NCBI GenBank assembly: GCA_937874185.1
Contig: CALNAK010000022.1
Coordinates: 248,001 to 312,000 of the forward strand
DNA from: an uncultured Lactobacillus sp.
GTDB taxonomy: Bacteria > Bacillota > Bacilli > Lactobacillales > Lactobacillaceae
DNA: 64,000 nucleotides
Direction: 5' to 3'
The position numbers and the translations under genes were made by a program. The notes beneath the pieces are model-generated. The model had not been told where the DNA came from and ran no database searches. It saw nothing but the letters and a program-made list of their open reading frames with translations. Below are positions 16,537 through 25,247 of the stretch, one piece after another. Positions within the stretch are counted from its first letter, which is position 1, and each line of letters begins with the position of its first letter.

Positions 16537-17925
16537 ATGTCGAATCGTTATGTAATAATTCTTGCTGCCGGAAAAGGTACAAGAATGAAGTCAAGACTTT
16601 ACAAGGTATTGCATCCTGTTGCAGGGAAAGCAATGGTTGACCATGTTCTAACTCAAATTGAAGAGATCAAACCTGATCTTGTTGAAACCATTATTGGTAA
16701 TGGTGCAGATAAGGTTAAGGAATTACTTGGTGACAGAACTAAGTACGCTTTGCAATCTGAACAATTAGGTACAGGTCATGCTGTCTTGCAAGCTGAAAAA
16801 GATTTAGGTAATAAAGAAGGTATTACACTGGTTGTTACTGGTGATACACCATTATTTACTGCAAAAACTTTTGAAAATCTTCTTAATTATCATGAAGAAG
16901 AAAAAGCTGCTGCAACAATTTTAACAGCACATGCTGATAATCCATTTGGTTACGGTCGTATTATCCGTGATGATGGTGGCAATGTTGAAAAGATTGTTGA
17001 ACAAAAAGATGCTTCAAGAAGTGAACAAGAGATTCAGGAAATTAATACCGGTGTATTGTGCTTTGATAACAAGTTGTTATTTGAAAACTTACATAAAGTT
17101 AACAATGATAATGCCCAAGGCGAATACTACTTGCCAGATGTAATTTCTCTACTTAAGAAACAGGGTAAAAAAGTTTCTGCATATGAAATGGCTGATTTGA
17201 GTGAGTCATTAGGTGTTAATGACCGTGTCGCTTTGTCACATGCGGAGAAGATTATGCAAAGAAGAATCAATGAACAACATATGCGTGATGGCGTTACAAT
17301 TGTTGATCCTGACAATACTTACATTGATGTTGATGTTGAGATTGGTAACGATACAGTTATTGAACCAAATGTAAAAATCTTTGGTAAAACAAGTATTGGT
17401 TCTGAATGTGTTATCGGTTCTGGCTCAAGAATTTATAACTCTGAGATTCAAGATAATGTTGAAGTTATCAGTTCTACATTAGACAGCGCCGTTATGCATA
17501 AGGGTAGCGATATTGGACCTAACTCACACCTAAGACCTAATGCCGAAATTGGTCGTGATGTTCATATCGGTAACTTCTGTGAAATTAAGAATGCTAAGAT
17601 TGGTGACAGAACTAAAGTTGGTCATTTAAGCTATGTTGGTGACGCAACTTTGGGAACTGATATCAATGTTGGTTGCGGAGTCGTCTTCGTAAACTATGAT
17701 GGTGTTAAGAAGTGGCACAGTACAATTGGTGATCATTCATTTATTGGTAGCAATTCAAATATTGTTGCTCCAGTTGAAATGGCTGACCATTCATTTATTG
17801 CGGCCGGTTCTACCATCACAAAAGATATTCCTAAGCACGCTATGGCTATTGCACGTGAAAGACAAACAAACAAAGAAGATTTCTGGGACAGATTACCACT
17901 ATCAAATAGTGAAGATTGGAAATAA
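16537..17925 (+). CDS. glmU: Bifunctional GlmU: GlcN-1-P acetyltransferase / UDP-GlcNAc pyrophosphorylase
   Basis: The 462-residue protein makes UDP-GlcNAc for peptidoglycan and wall polymers. The N-terminal uridylyltransferase domain has LAAGKGTRMKSRLYKVLHP (9-27), and VVTGDTPLF marks the metal site. The C-terminal left-handed beta-helix of hexapeptide repeats (from about 255, for example IGNDTVIEPNVKIFGKTSIG) carries acetyltransferase activity, with the YVGDATLG and VNYDG motifs near 365-390. RBS GAAGGGAG is good. It is followed by prs after 15 nt, the standard Firmicutes pair. Confidence 0.97.
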   Translation: MSNRYVIILAAGKGTRMKSRLYKVLHPVAGKAMVDHVLTQIEEIKPDLVETIIGNGADKVKELLGDRTKYALQSEQLGTGHAVLQAEKDLGNKEGITLVVTGDTPLFTAKTFENLLNYHEEEKAAATILTAHADNPFGYGRIIRDDGGNVEKIVEQKDASRSEQEIQEINTGVLCFDNKLLFENLHKVNNDNAQGEYYLPDVISLLKKQGKKVSAYEMADLSESLGVNDRVALSHAEKIMQRRINEQHMRDGVTIVDPDNTYIDVDVEIGNDTVIEPNVKIFGKTSIGSECVIGSGSRIYNSEIQDNVEVISSTLDSAVMHKGSDIGPNSHLRPNAEIGRDVHIGNFCEIKNAKIGDRTKVGHLSYVGDATLGTDINVGCGVVFVNYDGVKKWHSTIGDHSFIGSNSNIVAPVEMADHSFIAAGSTITKDIPKHAMAIARERQTNKEDFWDRLPLSNSEDWK

Positions 17926-17940
17926 AGGGTGAATAATTAA

Positions 17941-18915
17941 ATGTCATGTCAAAATAACGAACAACCAATGAAGATTTTTGCATTGAACTCTAACAAACCT
18001 CTAGCTGAAAAGATTGCTAAAGAAGTAGGAGTACCACTAGGAAAGTCATCAGTTACACGTTTTAGTGATGGCGAAATTCAAATTAATATTGAAGAAAGTA
18101 TCCGTGGAGCAGAAATATTCTTGATTCAATCAACTTCAGCTCCTGTTAACGATAACTTGATGGAATTGTTGATCATGGTTGATGCTCTTAGACGTGCATC
18201 TGCTAGTGTTATCAATGTCGTAATGCCATATTATGGTTACGCTAGACAAGACCGTAAATCACGTTCACGTGAACCTATTACAGCTAAATTAGTTGCTAAT
18301 ATGTTGGAACGTGCCGGAGTTGATCGTGTACTTGCACTTGACCTACATGCTGCACAAATCCAAGGATTCTTTGATATTCCTGTTGATCACTTAATGGGTG
18401 CACCATTACTAGCTGATTACTTCCTATCAAATCATCTTGAAGAAGGCGCCGTTGTTGTATCACCTGATCATGGTGGTGTTACACGTGCCAGAAAACTTGC
18501 TGAATTCTTGAAGACACCTATTGCTATTATTGATAAGAGAAGACCTCGTGCCAATGTTGCCGAAGTTATGAATATTATCGGTGATGTTAAAGGCAAACGT
18601 GCCATCATTATTGATGATATGATCGATACTGCTGGTACAATTTCTCTAGCATCACAAGCACTTATTGATGCAGGTGCTACTGAAGTTTACGCTTGTTGTA
18701 CACACCCAATTCTTTCAGGCCCAGCCATCGAAAGAATTGAAGCATCACCAATCAAGACTTTAGTTGTTACAGATTCAATTAATCTCCCTAAAGAAAAAAT
18801 CATTGATAAGATGGTACAAGTTTCAGTTGGACCACTACTTGGTGAAGCAATCAAACGTGTTCATGATAATGACCCAGTTAGTCCATTATTCAATACACGA
18901 TTTGAAAAAAACTAG
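17941..18915 (+). CDS. prs: Ribose-phosphate pyrophosphokinase (PRPP synthase)
   Basis: The 324-residue enzyme converts ribose-5-phosphate and ATP to PRPP for purine, pyrimidine, His and NAD synthesis. Motifs: FSDGEIQ near 40, YYGYARQDRKSR (catalytic flexible loop), DLHAAQIQGFFDIPVDHL (metal/ribose) and IIDDMIDTAGT (PRPP loop, about 222-232). It is co-transcribed with glmU. purR, which senses PRPP, lies two genes upstream, so the regulator of purine synthesis sits beside the source of its effector. A type II repeat and a strong terminator follow. Confidence 0.97.
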   Translation: MSCQNNEQPMKIFALNSNKPLAEKIAKEVGVPLGKSSVTRFSDGEIQINIEESIRGAEIFLIQSTSAPVNDNLMELLIMVDALRRASASVINVVMPYYGYARQDRKSRSREPITAKLVANMLERAGVDRVLALDLHAAQIQGFFDIPVDHLMGAPLLADYFLSNHLEEGAVVVSPDHGGVTRARKLAEFLKTPIAIIDKRRPRANVAEVMNIIGDVKGKRAIIIDDMIDTAGTISLASQALIDAGATEVYACCTHPILSGPAIERIEASPIKTLVVTDSINLPKEKIIDKMVQVSVGPLLGEAIKRVHDNDPVSPLFNTRFEKN

Positions 18916-18921
18916 AAATTT

Positions 18922-19090
18922 AGAGAGCGGAAAGCAACGGTGCTCAGCTCCTGAGGATTAAGACTACAAACTCGGTCGGCAACGAAGTGCCGGCAGAGTT
19001 TGTTGACTTAACCGGAGGGAGTTACCCTTGTGTAGCTCATTTAAAAAGCAAAGGGCACAAAGCACAGAAATCTGTTGCTTTCCGCTCGTT
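18922..19090 (-). repeat. Type II palindromic repeat, single copy after prs
   Basis: It starts AGAGAGCGGAAAGCAAC and ends GTTGCTTTCCGCTCGTTTC, long complementary ends. The inner part holds AACCGGAGGGAGTTACCC and CTTGTGTAGCTC, which closely match the reverse complement of the second unit at 4545-4665. It contains an inner hairpin AACTCGGTCGGC...GCCGGCAGAGTT. It begins 7 nt after the prs stop codon. Confidence 0.8.
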
Positions 19091-19106
19091 TCAAAATATA
19101 TAAACC

Positions 19107-19147
19107 AAAAAGAACTACTTTTCGCGTGAAGAAAAGTAGTTCTTTTA
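19107..19147 (+). terminator. Intrinsic terminator of glmU-prs
   Basis: AAAAGAACTACTTTTC and GAAAAGTAGTTCTTTT form a perfect 16-bp stem around GCGTGAA. The symmetry would also allow it to work on the other strand. Confidence 0.93.
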
Positions 19148-19229
19148 TTTTCTATAAATCATTTAATAAAGCATGATTTCGTGATAATATGAGCAATATA
19201 AAAGGCCGTAATGACCAAATTGGGGTGAT

Positions 19230-20264
19230 ATGATGAAACAGTATAAAGTAATTGTTTGGGGTCTTGGAAACGTTGGTAGAGCAGCAATAAGAATGATTCA
19301 AGAGAAACAATCATTACAACTTGTTGGTGCTGTCGATGTTGACCCTAAGAAAATTGGTAAAGATGCTGGTGAAATATTCGGCTTTGATAAAACTGGCATA
19401 ACTGTTTTAGATAGTATTGATAAAGCATTGGAATTAGATGCTGATGTAGTTTTGGATTACACACCTTTAGTTCGTGATGAAAAAGGTGGATTTACACCTA
19501 GTGCACTTGATGTCTGCAAAGTTTTGAAGGCAAAGAAGAATGTTATTACAACATTGCCTATTTATTATTCACAGGCAACAACACCAGATTTATTCAAAAT
19601 GATTAACGATACTGCACAAGAAAATGGTGTTTCATATTTACCAACTGGCCTATTACCAGGAGCCTACGCTTCATATATTCCAACAGTTTTAGCTGGATTG
19701 ATGGGACGAGTTGATAAAATCACAGTTCAATCTGGTGAAGACGACCAACACAACTATTCAAGTTGGGTTAAAGTCTTCGGTTATGGAATGAATCCAGATG
19801 ACTTTCCTCAGGATCGTTTGAAGATGGGAATCGCCTCATATTATGTTTCCGGAGTTTACGAAATGGGCGAAAGATTAGGCTTCAAGTTTGATGATATGAA
19901 GATTGAACATGAATGTTACGCCGCTCCAGAAGATTTACACCCAATTTTTGGAACAGTCAAAAAGGGAACTATCTATGGCCACAAGTTTACGATGAGTGGC
20001 ATGGTCAATGGCGAGGCCAAAGTTAGTTTGATTTATGTTCATAAGATTTGTGATGATGTTGTTAAGACACCAGAAATTGATAATAAGATTCATATCGAAG
20101 GTATGCCAAAATCCTTGGATATCAGTATTGACGGTATGATGCCATTGGATGAAAGCTATGTAACTAGTGCTGCACCAAGTGTCAACGTTATTCCAATGGT
20201 TGTTGATGGTAAGAGCGGATTCCTACAAGCTCTTGATTTGAAGGTAGTCACACCTTTGAAGTAG
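19230..20264 (+). CDS. NAD(P)-dependent dehydrogenase, DapB-N/2,4-diaminopentanoate dehydrogenase-like
   Basis: The 344-residue protein begins with a Rossmann fold (VIVWGLGNVGRAAIRMI, GxGxxG at about 11-16, then Asp in GAVDVDPKKIG). The overall pattern, with TTLPIYYSQ and PTGLLPGAY, fits the family of dihydrodipicolinate reductase N-domain proteins that includes 2,4-diaminopentanoate dehydrogenase and related amino-acid dehydrogenases. The substrate is not evident: the neighbours (prs before, marR/efflux after) are unrelated, and no lysine or ornithine-degradation genes are near. GGGGTGAT gives the ribosome binding site, and ATG 19230 and 19233 are adjacent. It is monocistronic. Confidence 0.65.
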   Translation: MMKQYKVIVWGLGNVGRAAIRMIQEKQSLQLVGAVDVDPKKIGKDAGEIFGFDKTGITVLDSIDKALELDADVVLDYTPLVRDEKGGFTPSALDVCKVLKAKKNVITTLPIYYSQATTPDLFKMINDTAQENGVSYLPTGLLPGAYASYIPTVLAGLMGRVDKITVQSGEDDQHNYSSWVKVFGYGMNPDDFPQDRLKMGIASYYVSGVYEMGERLGFKFDDMKIEHECYAAPEDLHPIFGTVKKGTIYGHKFTMSGMVNGEAKVSLIYVHKICDDVVKTPEIDNKIHIEGMPKSLDISIDGMMPLDESYVTSAAPSVNVIPMVVDGKSGFLQALDLKVVTPLK

Positions 20265-20299
20265 GAATTGCCGTAGTACATCTATGATATAAAACAATA

Positions 20300-20354
20300 A
20301 ATCCTCTGTATTAATTGGCTAAGTTGATTGGCCAATTACATACAGGGGATTATT
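20300..20354. terminator. Long hairpin between convergent dehydrogenase and marR genes
   Basis: AATCCTCTGTAT and ATACAGGGGATT enclose a second perfect stem AATTGGC/GCCAATT. The T run after it is short, so it is probably a bidirectional but weak terminator. Confidence 0.7.
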
Positions 20355-20383
20355 TGTGTTCAAATTTAATGCAATTAAACTAT

Positions 20384-20818
20384 TTATTCTTTTTTGTCGG
20401 CAAATGAACGTGATATATTTGCTAAACTTTCTTTGACAATTTGAACATTCTTATCGCCGACTGTTTCAGCAATTTTTCGTTCAGTGTCAGAAAAATACTT
20501 ATGAATTCTTTTAGATACTTGATGCGATTTGGGAGTCAAAATGATTCTTTTGAGTCTAGCATCATTTGCCATTGGCACTCGTACTATTAAATCGTTTTTC
20601 TCCATCAGTTTCAGAGCACTAGTCGCACTGGCACGTCTGATATTAAATTCTTTTTCAATATTTTTTTGAAAAATATTTTCTGAATTTTCCATGCGAGATA
20701 CATAATCAATAATACTCATTTGCATGCCGGTTAATCCCAAAGTTTGAGCGTATTTGTCGGCGTCTCGGACAATGTCATTATTAGCCTGCTTGATTAAAAT
20801 TCCAAAGATTCTGTCCAT
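20384..20818 (-). CDS. MarR-family transcriptional regulator
   Basis: The 144-residue protein has the MarR winged-helix core: NIFQKNIEKEFNIRRASATSALKLMEKNDLIVRV is the recognition region (split here only by description), and ANDARLKRIILTPKS is the wing. MarR proteins repress neighbouring efflux genes as dimers and release DNA on binding phenolic or drug ligands. It is divergent from the 14-TM efflux gene, 108 bp away, with repeated dyad half-sites in the gap, so it probably controls both genes. Ligand unknown. Confidence 0.88.
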   Translation of the reverse strand: MDRIFGILIKQANNDIVRDADKYAQTLGLTGMQMSIIDYVSRMENSENIFQKNIEKEFNIRRASATSALKLMEKNDLIVRVPMANDARLKRIILTPKSHQVSKRIHKYFSDTERKIAETVGDKNVQIVKESLANISRSFADKKE

Positions 20819-20840
20819 TATTAACCTCGTAGTTTGTTTT

Positions 20841-20914
20841 CTAACTTAAATTTATACTAGCACAAATAAAGTCAATTATGTTATAACAGTTTAAGTTAGT
20901 TCGAATTCTAACTA
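20841..20914. promoter_or_regulatory. Candidate MarR operators between marR and efflux gene
   Basis: CTAACTTAAA at 20841-20850 is inverted exactly as TTTAAGTTAG at 20890-20899. The second copy continues into another dyad, GTTAG (20895-20899) and CTAAC (20908-20912). Two sites flanking the divergent start regions fit autorepression plus control of the pump. Binding is inferred. Confidence 0.5.
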
Positions 20915-20926
20915 TTAGGAGAAAAC

Positions 20927-22318
20927 ATGGAACAAAAATTAAATACAAAACTCATTTTATCGATCATCGCTGCTGGTTTGATGTCATTTTGCGGTGTGGT
21001 AGTTGAAACTGCTACTAACGTAACTTTTCCAACTTTGATGCATGAATTTGGAGTTAACACTTCGACTGTGCAGTGGATGACTACGGGATATTTATTAGTT
21101 GCATCAATCATGATGCCATTGTCAGCTTATTTAAAACATAATTTTACTTCAAAAAAACTTTTTATTTTTGCAGCGTTATTGTTCATCATTGGACTGGTGA
21201 CCGATTCGATTGCTCCAACTTTTCCAATTTTAGTCTTGGGTAGGGTCATCCAAGGAATTGGTGCAGGTATTGCCTTGCCATTGATGTTCAACATTATTTT
21301 GGAACAAGCTCCCGCTTCAAAAATTGGCTTGTTGATGGGAATTGGTACTTTGATTACTGCTATTGCGCCGGCTGTGGGTCCAACTTTTGGTGGGCTTGTC
21401 GTTAATTCACTCGGTTGGAGAAGTATTTTCATTTTACTTATACCAGTTGTAATAATTGCTTTATTTATTGGTATATTTTCAATTCAACAGATTAATCCAC
21501 CAATCCATTCAAGATTAAATCTGATCGGTTTGTTTTTGATTGCAGTAACTTTTATTGGATTCATTTTAGGATTCAGTAATCTTTCAGCAATTGGCAAGAA
21601 CCCACTAGGATTTTGGATTCCATTAGTATTGGGAATTATTGTGTTGATTTTGTTTGTTATATCTTCAAAGAAATCAAGTTCCCCATTAATTGATATATCG
21701 GTTATGAGTAACGTGAAATATTCAAGTCATTTAGCCGCGTACTTCTTGGTTCAACTAGGAGCATTAGGAATGTCATTTGTTCTGCCTAACTATATTCAAT
21801 TGGTAAATCATAAAACAGCCTTAATTGCTGGATTAGTTGTTCTACCCGGTTCAGCTTTAGGTGCCGTTTTTGCTCCGCTAGGTGGTGCCATTTTAGATAA
21901 ATTTGGTGCTAGAAAGCCGATTATTACCGGAATAATTTTACAAATTGTAGCTATGTTGCTATATGTCATTTTCGGACGTGGTTTGTCAGATAGCTTGATC
22001 CTTACTTTCTATCTATTATTCATGGTGGGGATGGGATTAGTCATGGGAAATACGATGACTAACGGATTAAATCAATTGCCCGCAGATAAAAATGCTGATG
22101 GAAATGGACTTTTCAATACAGTACAACAATTTGCTGGTGCGGTAGGGACTTCAATTGTTTCTACAATTGTGACTATCTCGCAAACTGCTTCAACTCCTAA
22201 AAGTTATGCCATACGTACAGCTATTGGGTCACGAAACTCATTTATTGCTTTACTGATTTTCCTAGTTGTTGCAGCATTTTTACTTAATCATGCAACTAGA
22301 GTAAATTCCGAAAAATAA
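20927..22318 (+). CDS. MFS multidrug efflux transporter, DHA2 (EmrB/QacA) type
   Basis: The 463-residue protein has about 14 hydrophobic segments, the DHA2 count. Motif C-like stretches occur (GRVIQGIGAGIALPLMFNII near 104-123, then GIGTLITAIAPAVGPTFGG), typical of drug/H+ antiporters. It starts at ATG 20927, with TTAGGAG 8 nt upstream. Control by the divergent MarR protein is likely, given the operator-like repeats between them. Substrates cannot be read from the sequence; cationic drugs or biocides are common for the family. Confidence 0.85.
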   Translation: MEQKLNTKLILSIIAAGLMSFCGVVVETATNVTFPTLMHEFGVNTSTVQWMTTGYLLVASIMMPLSAYLKHNFTSKKLFIFAALLFIIGLVTDSIAPTFPILVLGRVIQGIGAGIALPLMFNIILEQAPASKIGLLMGIGTLITAIAPAVGPTFGGLVVNSLGWRSIFILLIPVVIIALFIGIFSIQQINPPIHSRLNLIGLFLIAVTFIGFILGFSNLSAIGKNPLGFWIPLVLGIIVLILFVISSKKSSSPLIDISVMSNVKYSSHLAAYFLVQLGALGMSFVLPNYIQLVNHKTALIAGLVVLPGSALGAVFAPLGGAILDKFGARKPIITGIILQIVAMLLYVIFGRGLSDSLILTFYLLFMVGMGLVMGNTMTNGLNQLPADKNADGNGLFNTVQQFAGAVGTSIVSTIVTISQTASTPKSYAIRTAIGSRNSFIALLIFLVVAAFLLNHATRVNSEK

Positions 22319-22338
22319 TCTTATACAATAAAAAAATA

Positions 22339-22498
22339 GTTTGGGATACAACTAATTTGTTACTCAAACTTGCAGCGGAAACGCGAAGCAAAACACAACT
22401 TCGTTCCGCTTAATCAAAAATGGCCGGCAACTCAAAATCGAGTTGTCGGCCATTTTACATTAATGCTCAGAAGCTGAACGTGTTTTGCCCCGCTCTGT
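22339..22498. repeat. Palindromic repeat between convergent efflux and mscL genes
   Basis: A small imperfect hairpin (GTTTGGGATACAA/TTGTTACTCAAAC, 22339-22370) precedes a long palindrome at 22372-22498. The long palindrome's ends are GCGAAGCAAAACAC/GTGTTTTGCCCCGC, and its core ATGGCCGGCAACTC/GAGTTGTCGGCCAT is nearly perfect. The ends resemble type II repeats, but the core matches neither family. It may terminate both convergent genes. Confidence 0.65.
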
Positions 22499-22514
22499 CA
22501 TTTTTATGTCCAAA

Positions 22515-22922
22515 TTAATATCTGTCATTGTTATTTCTTTGTTGGTATCTGAGTAAATCACGAATTTGTTGTAAATATTCAGTTTGAGGATCAAGTGGTT
22601 CTTCCTCAGATTGATCAAATTTACTACGTGAACCATCGCGACGCATTCTGTTCATTGCTTTAACAATCAAGAACACAACAAACATTATGATTAGGAATTG
22701 AATCAGAGCATTTATAAGGTCACCAATTAAAAAAGTGGCTCCTAAAACTTGAAATTTCATATCTGATAAATCAATTTGCCCAATAAAGAGTCCGATTAGC
22801 GGATTTAAAAGGTAGGTAGTAATCGCTGATACTAAGCTATTAAAAGCAGCACCAACGATAACACCGACAGCTAGGTCAATAACAGTACCACGGGAAATAA
22901 ATTCTTGGAATTCCTTAAACAT
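22515..22922 (-). CDS. mscL: Large-conductance mechanosensitive channel MscL
   Basis: The 135-residue channel subunit opens under membrane tension to release solutes on osmotic downshock. The N-terminal amphipathic helix MFKEFQEFISRGTVIDLAVG leads into TM1 (VGVIVGAAFNSLVSAITTYL, pore-lining glycines). TM2 is LIQFLIIMFVVFLIVKAMN, followed by a charged cytoplasmic helix. The start at 22922 has AAGGAGA upstream and gives the canonical N terminus; the longer frame adds 15 residues not seen in the family. Confidence 0.96.
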   Translation of the reverse strand: MFKEFQEFISRGTVIDLAVGVIVGAAFNSLVSAITTYLLNPLIGLFIGQIDLSDMKFQVLGATFLIGDLINALIQFLIIMFVVFLIVKAMNRMRRDGSRSKFDQSEEEPLDPQTEYLQQIRDLLRYQQRNNNDRY

Positions 22923-23194
22923 TCTCGCCAGATCTCCTTCATTGATTTTACCTTTTTCAAAGTACAAGCTTCACTTTACTATATTTTGAGAAAAATTAAA
23001 GAGTAAGAATAAATATTTATTTAAATTTTAATCCGTGTGTAATTTCCGTCTTTTCATTCCAGACTAGTTGGTAACTCTATTTGATTATTTATAGATACAT
23101 AAAAAGCATTAATTCTTTTTACCCTAAATGATTCTGGGATAAATTGAATTAGTGCTTTTGATTTAAATTTAAAATTAATAAAAAAATGCAAACC

Positions 23195-23354
23195 AGCTCG
23201 GAGCAAGGAAGAATAATGGCTCAATAGCGAAATTTTTCTTAGCTGACGAAGTCAGGTTAGAAAAAGGCCAATCTTGGAAACAATTCCGAACTATGGAATT
23301 GATTTCAAGTTGTGCCCGCTATGTTCCAGCCAATTATTCCTCCTTGTGGAGAGC
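23195..23354 (+). repeat. Type I palindromic element, copy 6 (forward, single)
   Basis: The outer stem AGCTCGGAGCAAGGAAGAAT pairs with TTCCTCCTTGTGGAGAGC. The inner stem is ATAGCG/CGCTAT, as in copies 5 and 7. Arm 1 (TTCTTAGCTGAC/GTCAGGTTAGAA) is the same sequence as in copies 3 and 8. The remaining 23000-23190 part of this 468-bp gap is AT-rich with no feature I can name. Confidence 0.85.
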
Positions 23355-23390
23355 AGAATAATTATACTAGTCCAATTAAAAGCCTAACGT

Positions 23391-25085
23391 TTATTCTTTT
23401 GCATATTCAACGTATTTCTTTTTTATATCTGATAAGTCAGTCAAAGCTAATTTTTGATTAACCTCATCTGTCATTTGTTGTTTAGTTTCATCGTCCCAAT
23501 CATAGTATTTACACATATAATCAATGACAGCAATTTTAATTGTTTTCATATGTTCGATATCAAATAACATTTGGCTACTGCGACGGAGTAGAAAGTCAAT
23601 TGGATGTTCAACCATTTCAGATTCAAGTCCATATTCGAGCATAGCCCAATCAATTCTTGGCAATCTAGCTTTGGTTTTAGTGTCAGGTAAAAGTTGATAG
23701 ATGGCTTCAACATTTGAACCGTAACGATGAACTAATTTTTCGGCATCTTCACGGTCAAGGTCGTGGTTGACGATACCTTCATGTGCCATTTCATCAACGA
23801 AGTTCATCCAGCCAGCTTCACCACCAACATCTCCACCAGATAGTGTTAAGTTTTCAGTTTGTTCAGATTGAAAATCGTAATTAGTTTCAACAGATAATTG
23901 TTCCGCTACTCGATCAACAATTTTTTCAGCCATCTTTCTGTAGCCAGTTAATTTACCACCAGCAATGGAAAGCAATCCAGAATCAGATTGGAAAATTTCA
24001 TCTTTACGTGAAATTTCTGAAGGAGATTTGCCTTCTTCTTGAATTAAAGGACGGACACCAGACCAACCACTTTCAACATCATTTGGGGTGAGCAAGTCAG
24101 GTAAGTCGAACATCTGATTAGCGGCCGATAGAATGTAAGTCACATCAGTTGCTGTAATATCAGGCTCTTTAGGATCATCGTTCCAAGTAGTGTCGGTTGT
24201 TCCAATATAAGTTTTACCTTCACGTGGAATGGCAAACATCATACGTCCATCATGGAAGGGAGTGTCAAAGTAAATAGAATTAGAAATAGGGAATTTATCG
24301 TGATCAATAACAAGGTGGACACCTTTAGTCAAATGTAGGTGTTTACCTTTATTGGAGCCATCCATTTCTCTGACTTCATCGACCCATGGTCCGCAAGCAT
24401 TGATGACTTTTTTGGCGTGGATCTCACCAATTGTGTTATTGATTAAATCTTTGAAAATCACTCCACAGATTTTGTTGTTGGAATCGTAGAGTAGGCCGGT
24501 CACCTTGGTATAGTTAGCAATCAAAGCACCCATTTCATGAGCCTTCTTGATTACTTCCAAAGTTAAACGAGCGTCATCAGTTCGGTATTCAACGTAAACT
24601 CCAGCACCCTTTAGGTTTTCACGTTTGATATAGGGTTCACGTTCCAAAGCATCGTGAGAATTTAACATATATTTTCGTTCGGAATATTTTACTTCAGCTA
24701 AACGGTCATAGACATCTAAGGCAATGGCTGTTGTGAATGGTCCAAAGGTGCCACCATCGTAAAATGGCAACATCATTTTTAACGGAGTAGTGATTTGAGG
24801 AGCATTGTTATAGACAATAGCTCGTTCACTACCAACTTCGTGTACTTCTTTGACAGCGGCTTGTTTCAAATATCGTAAGCCACCGTGAACTAACTTAGTT
24901 GAACGACTTGATGTTCCGGAAGCAAAGTCACGCATTTCAATCAAACCAGTTTGAATATTTCTAGTTTGAGCATCAAGTGCGATGCCGCTACCAGTAATAC
25001 CTCCACCAATAACTAATAAATCGAGTTCTTGATCTTGCAGAGCCTGTAAATTTTCGGTCCTAGTTTTATCTGAAAATTCTTTCAT
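23391..25085 (-). CDS. glpD: Glycerol-3-phosphate dehydrogenase/oxidase (FAD)
   Basis: The 564-residue flavoprotein has the FAD dinucleotide fold VIGGGITGSG (25-34), the family motif LVHGGLRYL near 64-72, and a C-terminal GlpD-type helical domain. It oxidises glycerol-3-phosphate to dihydroxyacetone phosphate. At 564 residues it lacks the roughly 50-residue insertion of streptococcal/enterococcal GlpO (about 608). Whether the electron acceptor is oxygen or quinone therefore cannot be told from length alone. There is no adjacent glpK or glpF, which is unusual for the glp operon. A cre-like site lies about 150 bp upstream. Confidence 0.92.
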   Translation of the reverse strand: MKEFSDKTRTENLQALQDQELDLLVIGGGITGSGIALDAQTRNIQTGLIEMRDFASGTSSRSTKLVHGGLRYLKQAAVKEVHEVGSERAIVYNNAPQITTPLKMMLPFYDGGTFGPFTTAIALDVYDRLAEVKYSERKYMLNSHDALEREPYIKRENLKGAGVYVEYRTDDARLTLEVIKKAHEMGALIANYTKVTGLLYDSNNKICGVIFKDLINNTIGEIHAKKVINACGPWVDEVREMDGSNKGKHLHLTKGVHLVIDHDKFPISNSIYFDTPFHDGRMMFAIPREGKTYIGTTDTTWNDDPKEPDITATDVTYILSAANQMFDLPDLLTPNDVESGWSGVRPLIQEEGKSPSEISRKDEIFQSDSGLLSIAGGKLTGYRKMAEKIVDRVAEQLSVETNYDFQSEQTENLTLSGGDVGGEAGWMNFVDEMAHEGIVNHDLDREDAEKLVHRYGSNVEAIYQLLPDTKTKARLPRIDWAMLEYGLESEMVEHPIDFLLRRSSQMLFDIEHMKTIKIAVIDYMCKYYDWDDETKQQMTDEVNQKLALTDLSDIKKKYVEYAKE

Positions 25086-25231
25086 ATTGCCCTCCTGTCA
25101 ATTCACACATTTTAGCAAAACAAGCATAATCTCAAAGATAGAGAATTGCACGGATAAAATATCGAAAAGTAGAAATCAAATTAGATTATTTTGAATGGCT
25201 AATATATGTATTTTAATAAATTTCCTGGGAA

Positions 25232-25246
25232 CTTGAAAGCGTTTTA
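25232..25246 (-). promoter_or_regulatory. Possible CcpA (cre) site upstream of glpD
   Basis: TTGAAAGCGTTTTAG matches 13 of 15 positions of the cre consensus WTGNAANCGNWNNCW on the plus strand; the last two positions deviate. It lies about 150 bp before glpD and directly after the HD-protein stop codon. Glycerol catabolism is a usual CcpA target, so the site is plausible. Confidence 0.4.
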
Positions 25247-25247
25247 G

